A stretch of DNA of 64,000 nucleotides from Acidobacteriota bacterium (lineage in GTDB: Bacteria > Acidobacteriota > Thermoanaerobaculia > UBA5066), in NCBI GenBank assembly GCA_029781975.1, contig JAKOVQ010000033.1:62001-126000 (forward strand), written 5' to 3'. The first letter of the stretch is position 1, and each line of letters opens with the position of its first letter. A program made the translations under genes and the position numbers. Below are positions 17,821 through 28,596 of the stretch, one piece after another. A model generated the notes under the pieces. That model did not search any database. It had not been told where the DNA came from and saw only the letters and a list, made by a program, of their open reading frames with translations.

Positions 17821-18306
17821 ATGGCCGTCATCCGCTGGAACGACCCCTTCCGCGAGCTCGCGACGCTGCAGGACCGGATGAACCGGATCTTCGAGGACAC
17901 CCTCACGCGCTCCTCCGGCCGGCGCGACGAGGACGCCCTCTCCGGCTCCTGGACGCCGCCCGTCGACATCGTCGAGACGAAGGACCGCCTCGTCCTGAAG
18001 GCCGAGCTCCCCGGCTTCACCGAGGAGCAGATCGTGGTCCGCTTCGACGACGGGATCCTCTCGATCGAGGGGGAGCGGAAGTTCGAGAAGGAGTCGGAGG
18101 ACGAGAAGTACCACTGCGTCGAGCGGAGCTACGGCCGCTTCGGCCGCTCCTTCCGCCTCCCGGCCAACGTCGACGCCGAGCGGATCAGCGCCTCGTTCCA
18201 GAACGGGGTCCTCTCGATCGAGCTCCCGAAGAAGGACGAGGCGCTCCCGAAGCGGATCCGGATCCAGGCCAGCGCCTCGGCCCCGACGATCGACGTCAAG
18301 AAGTGA
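17821..18306 (+). CDS. small heat-shock protein Hsp20 (alpha-crystallin family)
   Basis: 161 residues with a good GAGGAGG ribosome-binding site. Small heat-shock proteins hold unfolding proteins in a refoldable state for ClpB/DnaK. The N-terminal arm ('IRWNDPFRELATLQDRMNRI') is typical of bacterial class A members. The alpha-crystallin domain runs from about 44 ('WTPPVDIVETKDRLVLKAEL') to about 140, with 'GRFGRSFRLPANVDAERISA' and 'NGVLSIELPK' (the A-x-x-x-n-G-v-L signature). A short C-terminal tail carries 'PKRIRIQ', giving the I-x-I anchor used in oligomer assembly. It sits behind clpB and probably shares its promoter. Confidence 0.95.
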   Translation: MAVIRWNDPFRELATLQDRMNRIFEDTLTRSSGRRDEDALSGSWTPPVDIVETKDRLVLKAELPGFTEEQIVVRFDDGILSIEGERKFEKESEDEKYHCVERSYGRFGRSFRLPANVDAERISASFQNGVLSIELPKKDEALPKRIRIQASASAPTIDVKK

Positions 18307-18314
18307 CGCGCGGG

Positions 18315-18338
18315 GCGGACGCCGGCGCCGGCGTCCGC
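18315..18338. terminator. bidirectional hairpin between hsp20 and cysK
   Basis: A 24-base perfect palindrome (12-bp arms beginning GCGGACGCCGGC) lies in the 46-base gap between two converging genes. There is no T-run on either strand. Position and symmetry suggest a shared transcription end or a barrier to readthrough. Confidence 0.55.
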
Positions 18339-18352
18339 CCGCCCCCACGGGG

Positions 18353-19321
18353 TCAGATCGTCGCCGCCGGCGCGGGGCCGGCCTCCTCCTCCTTGAAGAG
18401 GTCGGTCGAGATGTAGCGCTCGGACGTCGACGGGACGACGAAGACGATCAGCTTCCCGGCGGACGCGGGCCGGCGCGCCACCTCGAGCGCCGCGAAGGCC
18501 GCCGCGCCCGACGAGATGCCGGCGAGGATCCCCTCCTCGCGCGCCAGCCTGCGGGCGGTCTCGAAGGCCTGGTCGTTCGTCACCTGGACCACCTCGTCGA
18601 CGAACTTCGTGTCGAGGTTCTTCGGGATGAAGCCGCCGCCGATCCCCTGGATCTTGTGGGGTCCGGGCGGGCCGCCGGAGATCACGGCCGAGTGGGTCGG
18701 CTCGACCGCGACGAGGTGGACGCCCGGCTTCCTCGGCTTCCAGTAGCGGCCGACGCCGGTGAGGGTCCCGCCGGTCCCCACCCCCGCCACGAAGACGTCC
18801 ATCTTCCCCTCCGTGTCGTTCCAGAGCTCGGGGGCGGTCGTCGCCTCGTGGATGGCCGGGTTGGCGGGGTTCTCGAACTGCTGCGGCATCACCCCGTTCG
18901 GCCCCAGCTCCGCGAGGAGCTCCGTCGCCTTCGCGATCGCCCCCTTCATCCCCTGCGCGGCCGGGGTCAGGACCAGCTCGGCCCCGAGGAGCCGGAGGAC
19001 CTTCCGCCGCTCGATCGACATCGACTCGGGCATCGTGAGGATCAGCCGGTAGCCCTTGGCGGCCGCCACGAAAGCGAGGCCGATCCCGGTGTTCCCCGAG
19101 GTCGGCTCCACGAGGACGCTCTTCCCCGGCGTGATCCGGCCCTCCTTCTCGAGGGCCTCGACCATCGCGACGCCGATCCGGTCCTTCACCGAGTTGGCGG
19201 GGTTGAAGTACTCCAGCTTGGCCGCGACGACCGCGCCCGGGGCGACCCCCGCGGCCATCCTGTTCAGGCGGACGAGCGGCGTGTTGCCGATGAGCTTCGT
19301 GATGTCGGAGGCGATCTTCAT
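18353..19321 (-). CDS. cysK: cysteine synthase A (O-acetylserine sulfhydrylase)
   Basis: 322 residues. CysK makes cysteine from O-acetylserine and sulfide with pyridoxal phosphate. '[12 protein letters not shown]' (11-22) is the family start, Lys46 in '[11 protein letters not shown]' is the PLP lysine, '[14 protein letters not shown]' (about 71-84) binds the substrate and cofactor phosphate, and '[15 protein letters not shown]' is the conserved PLP-phosphate loop. '[12 protein letters not shown]' near the C-terminus is also diagnostic. An Rrf2-type regulator is encoded 22 bases upstream in the same direction, so it probably controls cysK. Confidence 0.95.
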   Translation of the reverse strand: MKIASDITKLIGNTPLVRLNRMAAGVAPGAVVAAKLEYFNPANSVKDRIGVAMVEALEKEGRITPGKSVLVEPTSGNTGIGLAFVAAAKGYRLILTMPESMSIERRKVLRLLGAELVLTPAAQGMKGAIAKATELLAELGPNGVMPQQFENPANPAIHEATTAPELWNDTEGKMDVFVAGVGTGGTLTGVGRYWKPRKPGVHLVAVEPTHSAVISGGPPGPHKIQGIGGGFIPKNLDTKFVDEVVQVTNDQAFETARRLAREEGILAGISSGAAAFAALEVARRPASAGKLIVFVVPSTSERYISTDLFKEEEAGPAPAATI

Positions 19322-19343
19322 CTTCTTCTCCTTCGGAGCGCTC

Positions 19344-19721
19344 CTAGATCTCCCAGTCGAGGGCGCCCCGCTCCGCCCGGACCCGGGCGAGGAGGTCGCC
19401 GACGGTGACCCGCTCGAGGACGGCCCGCCGGGCCGCCTCGGCCTCGGCCTCGACGGCGTCGACGGGGGAAGCGGGGAGGGCCTTCGGGCCGGGGGCGGCT
19501 GCCTCGAACGGCGCGACGACCGTGGCGACCGGGGTCGACGGGAGGCTCTCGGCCGCGCGATATCCTCCCGTTCGCCCGCGGGCCGCCGTGACGAGCCCGG
19601 CGCGGACCAGGGGCAGGAGGAGCTGATGGATCGACTCACGCGACATCCCGAGCCGCCCGGCGATCTCGGCCGAGCTCATCTCGCCGCCTCGCGCCGTCCC
19701 GATCTCCACCATCGCCTCCAC
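19344..19721 (-). CDS. Rrf2-family transcriptional regulator, cysK-linked
   Basis: 125 residues from the GTG at 19721. A winged-helix Rrf2 domain is clear: '[21 protein letters not shown]' (recognition helix region) and '[20 protein letters not shown]', whose 'GRxGGY' is the Rrf2 wing signature. There is no cysteine, so it cannot hold the iron-sulfur cluster of IscR or NsrR; CymR-type members also lack a cluster. Homologues usually begin 12-16 residues earlier, and the frame stays open upstream through '[13 protein letters not shown]' with only ATT, CTG or similar possible starts. The true start may therefore be a rare codon. It is adjacent to cysK and diverges from htrA. Confidence 0.78.
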   Translation of the reverse strand: MEAMVEIGTARGGEMSSAEIAGRLGMSRESIHQLLLPLVRAGLVTAARGRTGGYRAAESLPSTPVATVVAPFEAAAPGPKALPASPVDAVEAEAEAARRAVLERVTVGDLLARVRAERGALDWEI

Positions 19722-19784
19722 CGCTTTTCTCTGTCTGACGCTAAAAATCTTGAAAACCTCATTAAGTAATTTCAGGATTCTTTC
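19722..19784. promoter_or_regulatory. AT-rich divergent control region, rrf2-cysK / htrA
   Basis: This 63-base gap is far richer in A and T than its surroundings. It contains TTGAAA (19750-19755) as a possible -35 towards htrA and a TGAAA/TTTCA inverted repeat with 14 bases between the arms (about 19751-19774), which could be an operator. Neither a clear -10 nor an established Rrf2 box could be assigned, so function is inferred from composition and position. Confidence 0.4.
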
Positions 19785-21109
<1,325 letters not shown>

Positions 21110-21113
<4 letters not shown>

Positions 21114-22006
21114 CGCCGGAAGAAGGGGAGCTCCGAGGCGACGATCCCGGCGAGGACGAGCGAGGCGCCGGCGAGCTCGCGCCCGCCGAGCCGCTCGCCG
21201 AGGACGGCCGCCGCGAAAAGCGAAGTCCAGACCGGCTCCAGCGCGAAGATCAGGGCCGCCCGGGTCGCCGAGACGCGCGCCTGGGCCCACGTCTGGACCG
21301 CGAACGTCAGGACCGTCGCCGCGAGCGCCATCCAGAGGACCGCCAGGGCGAGCTTCGGCGTCATCGGGACCGGCCGCGCCTCGGCGGCGAGGAAGGCGCC
21401 GCCTCCCCCGAGGAACGGAATCAGAGCCAGCCGTGCCGCGCCGACGAAGGCGGCCGCCCAGAGCGTCTGGCTCGCCGCGAAGAGGCGGGGGTCGTGCCGC
21501 GGCGCCCACTCCGAGAGGAGGACGATGATCCCCGCGTAGAGGACCGCCGTCCCGAAGACGAGGACGTCGCCCACCTCGAGGCCCGTCGCCTCTCTCGGCC
21601 ACGAGAGGACCGTGAAGCCCGCCACGGCGATCCCGAGGCCGATCGCGTTCGAGGCGGTGGGGAGCTTCCTCACGAGGAGCCACGCGACGAGCGGCGTGAG
21701 GGGGACCGAGAGACCCGTGATGAAGGCCGTCTTCGACGCCGTCGTGAAGATCTGCCCCGTCAGCTGGAGGCCGATCCCGCCCGCCAGGAGGGCCCCGAGG
21801 ACCGCCCCGTCGGCGTGGAGGCGCGGCGTCCGCGCGCGGCCCCGCGACAGGGCGAGGAGGACGAGCCCGCCCAGGGCGAAGCGGAGCGCGAGGAAGACGA
21901 GGGGCGGGGTGTCCTTGAGGACCAGCTCGTTGACGACGAAGGTCGATCCCCAGATCGCCGTCACCGAGACGAGGGCGAGGTCCGCGGCGCGGGTCGAGCC
22001 GGGCAT
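21110..22006 (-). CDS. EamA-domain DMT-superfamily transporter
   Basis: 298 residues with about ten transmembrane helices in two EamA repeats of five. The first repeat starts with '[20 protein letters not shown]' (about 10-29) and the second with '[20 protein letters not shown]' (about 146-165). Both carry the short conserved loop before the last helices ('[19 protein letters not shown]', '[23 protein letters not shown]'), the latter being the Glu/Pro signature of drug/metabolite exporters. The substrate cannot be predicted. It diverges from gltX across a 21-base gap and converges with htrA. Confidence 0.87.
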
Positions 22007-22027
22007 GGGGCGGGGATCATAGACGCT
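22007..22027. promoter_or_regulatory. compact bidirectional -10 region, eamA / gltX
   Basis: The entire gap between two divergent start codons is 21 bases. GATCAT (22015-22020) lies seven bases before the gltX ATG. On the other strand TATGAT (plus 22016-22021) lies nine bases before the eamA ATG. The hexamers overlap almost completely, so the two directions probably compete and both mRNAs would have little or no leader. Confidence 0.45.
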
Positions 22028-23485
22028 ATGATCGCGCCCCCCATGGCCACGGCCCCCCGACTCCGCTTCGCCCCGTCCCCCACCGGCTCCCTCCACATCG
22101 GGGGAGCCCGGACGGCCCTCTACAACTGGCTCTACGCCCGGCGCCACGGCGGGACCTTCATCCTCAGGATCGAGGACACCGACGTCGAGCGGAACCGGCC
22201 CGAGCTCGTCGACCAGATCCTCGAGGCGATGACGTGGCTGGGGCTGACGTGGGACGAGGGACCGTACCGCCAGAGCGACCGGTACGACCTCTACCGCGAC
22301 GCGGCGGCCCGGCTCCTGGCCGAGGGGAAGGCCTACCGCGCCTTCGAGACCCCGGAGGAGATCGAGGCCGGAAGGAAGGCCGCCGAGCTCGCGGGGACCG
22401 CGTACCGCTACTCGGGCGCCGGGCGCGCGATCCCGAAGGAGGAGTCGGACCGCCGCGCCGCCGCGGGGGAGCCGTTCGTCGTCCGCCTGAAGATGCCGTC
22501 GGAGACGATCGTCGTCGAGGACCTCGTCCAGGGGCGCTGCGAGTTCCCGCCCGACGTCCTGGACGACTTCGTCCTCGTGAGGTCGGACGGCCACCCGCTC
22601 TACCACTTCAGCGTCTGCGTCGACGACGTGGCGATGGAGATCACCCACGTCGTCCGCGGCGTCGACCACCTGGCGAACACGCCGAAGCACGTGGCGCTCT
22701 TCCGGGCCCTCGGGGCCGAGCCCCCCCGCTTCGCGCACCTCGGGATGATCCTGGGGGCCGACGGCAAGAAGCTCTCCAAGCGCCACGGGGCGGCCGGCGT
22801 CGAGGAGTTCCGCGCCCAGGGCTTCCTCCCGGAGGCGCTCGTCAACTTCGTCGCGCTCCTCGGCTGGTCCCCCGGCGGCGACCGCGAGCGGATGACCCTC
22901 GAGGAGATGGCGGCCCTCTTCTCGATCGAGAGGATCGGCCCCTCGCCGTCGCGCTTCGACCACGAGAAGCTGACCTGGCTGAACGGCCAGTACCTCCAGG
23001 ACGTCCCGGCGGCCCGCCTCGTCGCGCTCCTCGCGCCGTTCGGGCTCCCCGGCCGCGACGCCGCGACGCTGGAGCGGGCGGTCGCCCTCCACCGCTCCCG
23101 CTGCCGGACGCTCGTCGAGCTGGCGGGCGCGCTCACGGTCTACGGGGCCGACCCGTCGACCTACGACCCGGCCGGCCTGAAGAAGTTCGGCAAGCCGGGG
23201 ACCGCCGACCTCCTCCGGAGCTTCGCCGAGCGGGCGGGCGCGGCGGCCCCCTTCACCCACGCGGTCCTCGAGGAGGGGGCACGCGCCCTCGCCGCGGAGC
23301 GCGGGATCAAGCTGGGCGACCTCGCCCAGCCGGTCCGCCTCGCCCTCACCGGAACGCTCGCCTCGCCCCCGCTCTTCGAGCTGATCGAGGTCCTCGGCGC
23401 CGAGACGAGCCTCCGCCGGGTCCTCGCCCTCGCCTCCTTCCTCGAGGCGGGGGGCGGGGACGGCACGCCCCACGAAGCATCCTGA
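22028..23485 (+). CDS. gltX: glutamyl-tRNA synthetase
   Basis: 485 residues; a second in-frame ATG at 22043 is nearly as good a start. GltX charges tRNA-Glu. Class I signatures are present: '[21 protein letters not shown]' region (about 13-33, HIGH-type loop) and '[13 protein letters not shown]' (about 241-253, KMSKS-type). '[14 protein letters not shown]' binds the tRNA acceptor end, and the C-terminal all-helical anticodon-binding domain follows. The separate glnS that comes next suggests that this GltX is discriminating and that glutaminyl-tRNA is made directly, without a GatCAB route through mischarged Glu-tRNA-Gln. Confidence 0.95.
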   Translation: MIAPPMATAPRLRFAPSPTGSLHIGGARTALYNWLYARRHGGTFILRIEDTDVERNRPELVDQILEAMTWLGLTWDEGPYRQSDRYDLYRDAAARLLAEGKAYRAFETPEEIEAGRKAAELAGTAYRYSGAGRAIPKEESDRRAAAGEPFVVRLKMPSETIVVEDLVQGRCEFPPDVLDDFVLVRSDGHPLYHFSVCVDDVAMEITHVVRGVDHLANTPKHVALFRALGAEPPRFAHLGMILGADGKKLSKRHGAAGVEEFRAQGFLPEALVNFVALLGWSPGGDRERMTLEEMAALFSIERIGPSPSRFDHEKLTWLNGQYLQDVPAARLVALLAPFGLPGRDAATLERAVALHRSRCRTLVELAGALTVYGADPSTYDPAGLKKFGKPGTADLLRSFAERAGAAAPFTHAVLEEGARALAAERGIKLGDLAQPVRLALTGTLASPPLFELIEVLGAETSLRRVLALASFLEAGGGDGTPHEAS

Positions 23486-23500
23486 CGACCGAGACGGGGT

Positions 23501-23545
23501 GCCCGCTCCGCGGGCCCGCCCGGAGCCCCCTCCGCGCGCGCGGAG
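23501..23545 (+). other. pair of intercistronic hairpins, gltX-glnS
   Basis: Two perfect inverted repeats lie in the 80-base gap: GCCCGC/GCGGGC with a TCC loop (23501-23515) and a 16-base palindrome CTCCGCGCGCGCGGAG (23530-23545). No T-run follows. The second ends in CGGAG followed by CCCCGA and a GAGGAAC ribosome-binding region, almost the same arrangement as before hsp20. They probably affect RNA stability or translation of glnS. Confidence 0.4.
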
Positions 23546-23565
23546 CCCCGAACGCGAGGAACGCC

Positions 23566-25271
<1,706 letters not shown>

Positions 25272-25275
<4 letters not shown>

Positions 25276-25679
25276 CCGGGCCGCCCCGGACGGGGGGCCC
25301 GCGCGAGCGGCTCGTCCTCTGGGCGCCCGTCCTCCTCCTCCTGGCGCTCGAGGCGTTCCTCTCCTCGCAGTCGCACCTGCCGCGGGTCCTGCCCCGTTTC
25401 GTCCCGGACGCGGACAAGGTCCTTCACGCCGGCTATTTCTTCCTCGTCGGGCTCGCCGCCGCGCGCGCGGGGCTCGTCGCCGAGGGATGGAGCCGCCGCG
25501 GCACCCTCCTCGCGATCGCCCTCGGCGTCCTCGCCTGGGGGGTCTCGGACGAGTGGCACCAGTCGTTCGTCCCGGGGCGCGACGTCGAGACCGCCGACGT
25601 CGTCGCCGACGTCGTCGGCGCCACCCTGGGGGCCGCCCTGGCGGCACCGCTCCTCGCGCGGCTCCGGCGCCCGGCCTGA
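25272..25679 (+). CDS. VanZ-like small membrane protein
   Basis: 135 residues starting at a GTG that overlaps the glnS stop. It has four hydrophobic segments (about 14-32, 50-66, 75-93, 110-127). The pattern 'SSQSHLP', '[20 protein letters not shown]' and '[21 protein letters not shown]' is the VanZ-family signature: conserved Asp/His pair before helix 2, then D-E-x-H-Q and a following D-x-x-D. VanZ homologues are linked with low-level teicoplanin resistance in enterococci, but most family members, including this one, have no known role. Coupling to glnS is probably positional. Confidence 0.85.
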
Positions 25680-25720
25680 CCACGGAGCGGGTCGGAATCC
25701 GGGGCGGCCTCGCCCGGGCC

Positions 25721-25752
25721 CCGAAGAGAATCGCCGCCCTCGCGGGCGGCGA
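25721..25752 (-). terminator. intrinsic terminator of tRNA-Gln
   Basis: On the minus strand, 15 bases after the tRNA 3' end, TCGCCGCCC and GGGCGGCGA form a perfect 9-bp stem (plus 25731-25752) with a four-base loop, followed by TTCTCTTC. Stem, spacing and pyrimidine tract fit a Rho-independent terminator. Confidence 0.7.
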
Positions 25753-25767
25753 CGATCTCCGTCAAAT

Positions 25768-25841
<74 letters not shown>

Positions 25842-25860
25842 GCGGGGCCGAAGGGGTCGG

Positions 25861-25889
25861 ATCATAGAAAGCCCCGGGGCCCCCGTCAA
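25861..25889 (-). promoter_or_regulatory. sigma70-type promoter of tRNA-Gln
   Basis: Minus strand: TTGACG (plus 25884-25889), a spacer of exactly 17 bases, and TATGAT (plus 25861-25866), 19 bases before the tRNA 5' end. Five of six matches at each hexamer with ideal spacing make this one of the clearest promoters in the window. Confidence 0.75.
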
Positions 25890-25907
25890 CCGAGGGCCCG
25901 GCTCCCG

Positions 25908-26501
25908 TCAGCGCTTCGCCCCCTCGGCCAGCGAGAGGAAGAAGCGGGCGAGATCCGTCGGCTCCCCCTTCCCCTCGAAGGTCATCGCGATCTCGCCCTT
26001 CCGGAGGACGAGAGGAGCGGGGGCGACGCGGCCCCGGCCGGCCCCCTCGGGCACGGGCTCGGCGCCGGCCGGCTGCTCCGGCGAGACGGCGGAGCCGGCC
26101 CCTTCCGCGCCGGCCGGGCGCGCGCCCCTGCGGCCGCGGGGCGCCTTGACGGCCCGGGCCAGGCGGCCGTCCCGGCGCGGGCGCTTCCCTTCCTTGGGGC
26201 GCAGGCGGGAGACGTCCGGGGGGCCGAGGCGGATGCCGAACTTCTCGGCGATCTCGGCGACGACGGAGCGCGCCTCGAGCTTCGGGTTCTTCCGGAGCAT
26301 CTCCCGCGCGTGGTCGAGCGCCTTCGGGCGGTCGATCCCCATCGACTTCCTCACGTCCCGGATGACGGCGGAGCCGACGTCCTCGGCCTTGACCCGCAGC
26401 GCCTTCGCCGCGGCCGCCTTGACCTGCTTCTCGGTGAGGGCCTTGTTCTCGCGGAGGAGCTCCTCGACGACGCTCCGGAGCTTGGCGGGTTCGAACGGCA
26501 T
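25908..26501 (-). CDS. hypothetical protein with helical N-terminal domain and Ala/Pro-rich linker
   Basis: 197 residues from the ATG at 26501 ('MPFEPAKLRSVVEELLRENK'); an in-frame start at 26552 would add 17. No family recognised. Residues 1-95 look fully helical and basic: 'LTEKQVKAAAAKALRVKAEDV', 'IRDVRKSMGIDRPKALDHA', then a section resembling a helix-turn-helix ('SVVAEIAEKFGIRLGPPDVSRL', about 73-94). A low-complexity Lys/Arg/Ala/Gly/Pro linker follows (about 95-155). The C-terminus 'IAMTFEGKGEPTDLARFFLSLAEG' may form a small beta-alpha unit. The basic character suggests nucleic-acid binding, which is inference only. A rhodanese gene precedes it by 79 bases. Confidence 0.65.
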   Translation of the reverse strand: MPFEPAKLRSVVEELLRENKALTEKQVKAAAAKALRVKAEDVGSAVIRDVRKSMGIDRPKALDHAREMLRKNPKLEARSVVAEIAEKFGIRLGPPDVSRLRPKEGKRPRRDGRLARAVKAPRGRRGARPAGAEGAGSAVSPEQPAGAEPVPEGAGRGRVAPAPLVLRKGEIAMTFEGKGEPTDLARFFLSLAEGAKR

Positions 26502-26580
26502 CTGGTCCCTTTCCGTCCCCGTGCCACGGGGCTCGCTTCGACCAATTGTCACACAATGGAAGCGCCCAAACGAGCCGACG

Positions 26581-26892
26581 TCAGTAGCTCCGGACGTTCG
26601 GGTCGATCCGGCGGGACCAGGCCAGGATCCCCCCCTCGAGGTTGACGGCTCGCGGGAAGCCGACGTGGCAAAGGAGCTGGACGGCCGATGCGCTCCGCGC
26701 GCCGCTCCGGCAGGCGACGACGATCTCGCGGTCGCGCGGCAGCTCCTCGAGCCTCCTCTGGAGCTGGCCGAGCGGGATGGGAAGCACCTCGAAGGGGAAC
26801 GGGGCGAACTGCAGCTCGGCGGGCTCCCGGACGTCGACCACGAGCGGCCGCTCGCCCGCGTCCAGCCTCTCCTTGAGCTCCTCGACGGTCAT
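26581..26892 (-). CDS. single-domain rhodanese-like sulfurtransferase
   Basis: 103 residues, the size of one rhodanese domain (GlpE/PspE type). 'MTVEELKERLDAGERPLVVDVREPAEL' region gives the conserved D-V-R-E, and the active-site loop is 'CRSGARSA' with catalytic Cys61. The final 'GFPRAVNLEGGILAW' is the usual rhodanese C-terminus. Such proteins carry a persulfide and pass sulfur to cyanide, thioredoxin or biosynthetic partners. There is no signal peptide, so it is cytosolic. It lies upstream of the unknown gene and divergent from the P5C dehydrogenase. Confidence 0.9.
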   Translation of the reverse strand: MTVEELKERLDAGERPLVVDVREPAELQFAPFPFEVLPIPLGQLQRRLEELPRDREIVVACRSGARSASAVQLLCHVGFPRAVNLEGGILAWSRRIDPNVRSY

Positions 26893-26972
26893 CCTCGGCC
26901 TTCGCCCGGGCGGCCTTTCGGACCGCCCCCCGCCTCCCTCCCGGTCCGGCCTCCGGAGCGGTTCGGCGCTGA

Positions 26973-26978
26973 TACGAT
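26973..26978 (+). promoter_or_regulatory. candidate -10 for leaderless P5C dehydrogenase mRNA
   Basis: TACGAT, followed by six bases and the ATG at 26985: the same geometry as the elements at 7928 and 30637. Four of six matches to the sigma70 -10. The sequence before it lacks a Shine-Dalgarno motif close to the ATG. Confidence 0.4.
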
Positions 26979-26984
26979 AGCCGC

Positions 26985-28532
26985 ATGCTGCAAGATTTCC
27001 GCTCCGAGCCCTTCTCCGACTTCGGCAGGCCGGAGGTCGCCGCCGCGTTCGAGGCCGCCCTCGCCCTCGTCGAGTCGCGCTTCGGCGAGGAGGTCCCCGT
27101 CGTCGTCGCCGGCGAGCGCCTCCGCACCGGCAAGCTCCTGACCAATACCAATCCCGCCGACCGTTCCCAAGTCCTCTCCCGCCACCACCTCGCCGACCGC
27201 GCGACGGCCCAGAAGGCGGTCGACGCCGCCCGCGCCGCCGCCCCCGCGTGGGCCGCTCTCCCCCCGCGCGAGCGGGCCAGCGTCCTCCTCCGGGCCGCGA
27301 GGCGGATGCGCGACCGCAAGCACGAGTTCTCGGCCACGATGGTCCTCGAGATCGGCAAGTCGTGGCCCGAGGCCGACGTCGAGACCGACGAGGCGATCGA
27401 CTTCCTCGAGTTCTACGCGCGGGAGATCCTCCGCTACCAGGGCGAGGTCCCCGTGACCCCGTTCCCCGGCGAGTTCCCCGAGTCGCTCTACGTCCCGCTG
27501 GGGACCGGCGCGGTCATCCCGCCCTGGAACTTCCCGAACGCGATCCTCACGGGGATGACCGCCGCCGCCCTCGTCTCCGGCAACGGCGTCATCCTGAAGC
27601 CGGCCTCCGACACGCCGCTGATCGCCTGGCGCGTCTTCCAGCTCCTCGAGGAGGCCGGCGTCCCGGCCGGCGTCCTCAACTACCTCCCGGGCCCCGGCGC
27701 GGACGTCGGCGACTTCCTCGTCGACCACCCGCACGTGAGGTTCATCTCCTTCACCGGCTCGAAGGAGGTGGGGCTGAGGATCAACGAGCGGGCCGCGAAG
27801 GTGGGCCCGGGCCAGCTCTGGCTTAAGCGGGTCGTCCTCGAGATGGGGGGGAAGGACTTCATCGTCGTCGACGAGGACGCCGATTTCGACGACGCGGTGA
27901 CCCAGGTCGTCGCCTCGGCCTTCGGCTTCCAGGGGCAGAAGTGCTCGGCCTGCTCGCGCGCCATCGTCCACAAGGCGATCTCGAAGCGGTTCTTCGAGGC
28001 GGTGGCGGCGAAGACCGAGAAGCTGACGATGGGACCGACCAAGGACCGCGCCCACTACATGGGCCCGGTCGCCTCGGAGCGCCAGTTCCGGACCGTGAAC
28101 GAGTACATCGAGGTCGGGAAGAAGGAGGCCCGCCTCGTCGCGGGCGGGACGAGCGACGGGAGCGTCGGGAACTTCATTCGCCCGACGGTCTTCGACGGCG
28201 TCGGCGCGAAGCACCGGATCTTCCAGGAGGAGATCTTCGGGCCCGTCCTGGCGCTCGTCGAGGCCGACTCCTTCGACCACGCGATCGCCCTCGCCAACGA
28301 CACCGAGTACGGGCTGACCGGCTCGTACTTCGGGCGCGACCGGCAGAGGATCCTCCGCGCCAAGCGGGAGCTCTTCTGCGGCAACCTCTACATCAACAGG
28401 AAGTGCACCGGCGCGCTCGTCGGCGTCCACCCCTTCGGCGGATTCAACATGTCCGGGACCGACAGCAAGGCCGGCGGCCGGGACTACCTCGGCCTCTTCC
28501 TGCAGGCGAAGTCGATCTCCGAGAAGCTCTGA
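26985..28532 (+). CDS. pruA: L-glutamate gamma-semialdehyde (1-pyrroline-5-carboxylate) dehydrogenase
   Basis: 515 residues, the RocA/PruA length. It oxidises glutamate semialdehyde to glutamate with NAD in proline breakdown. Aldehyde dehydrogenase motifs: 'PPWNFPNAILTGMTAAAL' (cofactor loop), 'VLKPAS'-type 'VILKPASDTPLIAW', 'SFTGSKEVGLRI', catalytic Glu in 'VLEMGGKDFIVVD' and catalytic Cys320 in 'GFQGQKCSACSR'. The long N-terminal 'NPADRSQVLSRHHLADRATAQKA' region and 'RKCTGALVGVHPFGGFNMSGT' are specific for the P5C group. No proline dehydrogenase is adjacent, so that step must be encoded elsewhere. Confidence 0.93.
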   Translation: MLQDFRSEPFSDFGRPEVAAAFEAALALVESRFGEEVPVVVAGERLRTGKLLTNTNPADRSQVLSRHHLADRATAQKAVDAARAAAPAWAALPPRERASVLLRAARRMRDRKHEFSATMVLEIGKSWPEADVETDEAIDFLEFYAREILRYQGEVPVTPFPGEFPESLYVPLGTGAVIPPWNFPNAILTGMTAAALVSGNGVILKPASDTPLIAWRVFQLLEEAGVPAGVLNYLPGPGADVGDFLVDHPHVRFISFTGSKEVGLRINERAAKVGPGQLWLKRVVLEMGGKDFIVVDEDADFDDAVTQVVASAFGFQGQKCSACSRAIVHKAISKRFFEAVAAKTEKLTMGPTKDRAHYMGPVASERQFRTVNEYIEVGKKEARLVAGGTSDGSVGNFIRPTVFDGVGAKHRIFQEEIFGPVLALVEADSFDHAIALANDTEYGLTGSYFGRDRQRILRAKRELFCGNLYINRKCTGALVGVHPFGGFNMSGTDSKAGGRDYLGLFLQAKSISEKL

Positions 28533-28553
28533 GCGCCCCGCGGGTCCTGGGGA

Positions 28554-28584
28554 GAGGAGGTCCGCCGCTCCGGCGGGCCTCCTC
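28554..28584. terminator. terminator hairpin between pruA and mqnC
   Basis: A 14-bp stem (13 Watson-Crick pairs and one G-U; arms GAGGAGG-T-CCGCCG and its counterpart) with a CTC loop lies in the 64-base gap between converging genes. Followed by GTTCTC on the plus strand, only weakly T-rich. Probably a shared transcription end. Confidence 0.6.
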
Positions 28585-28596
28585 GTTCTCCGTCCC

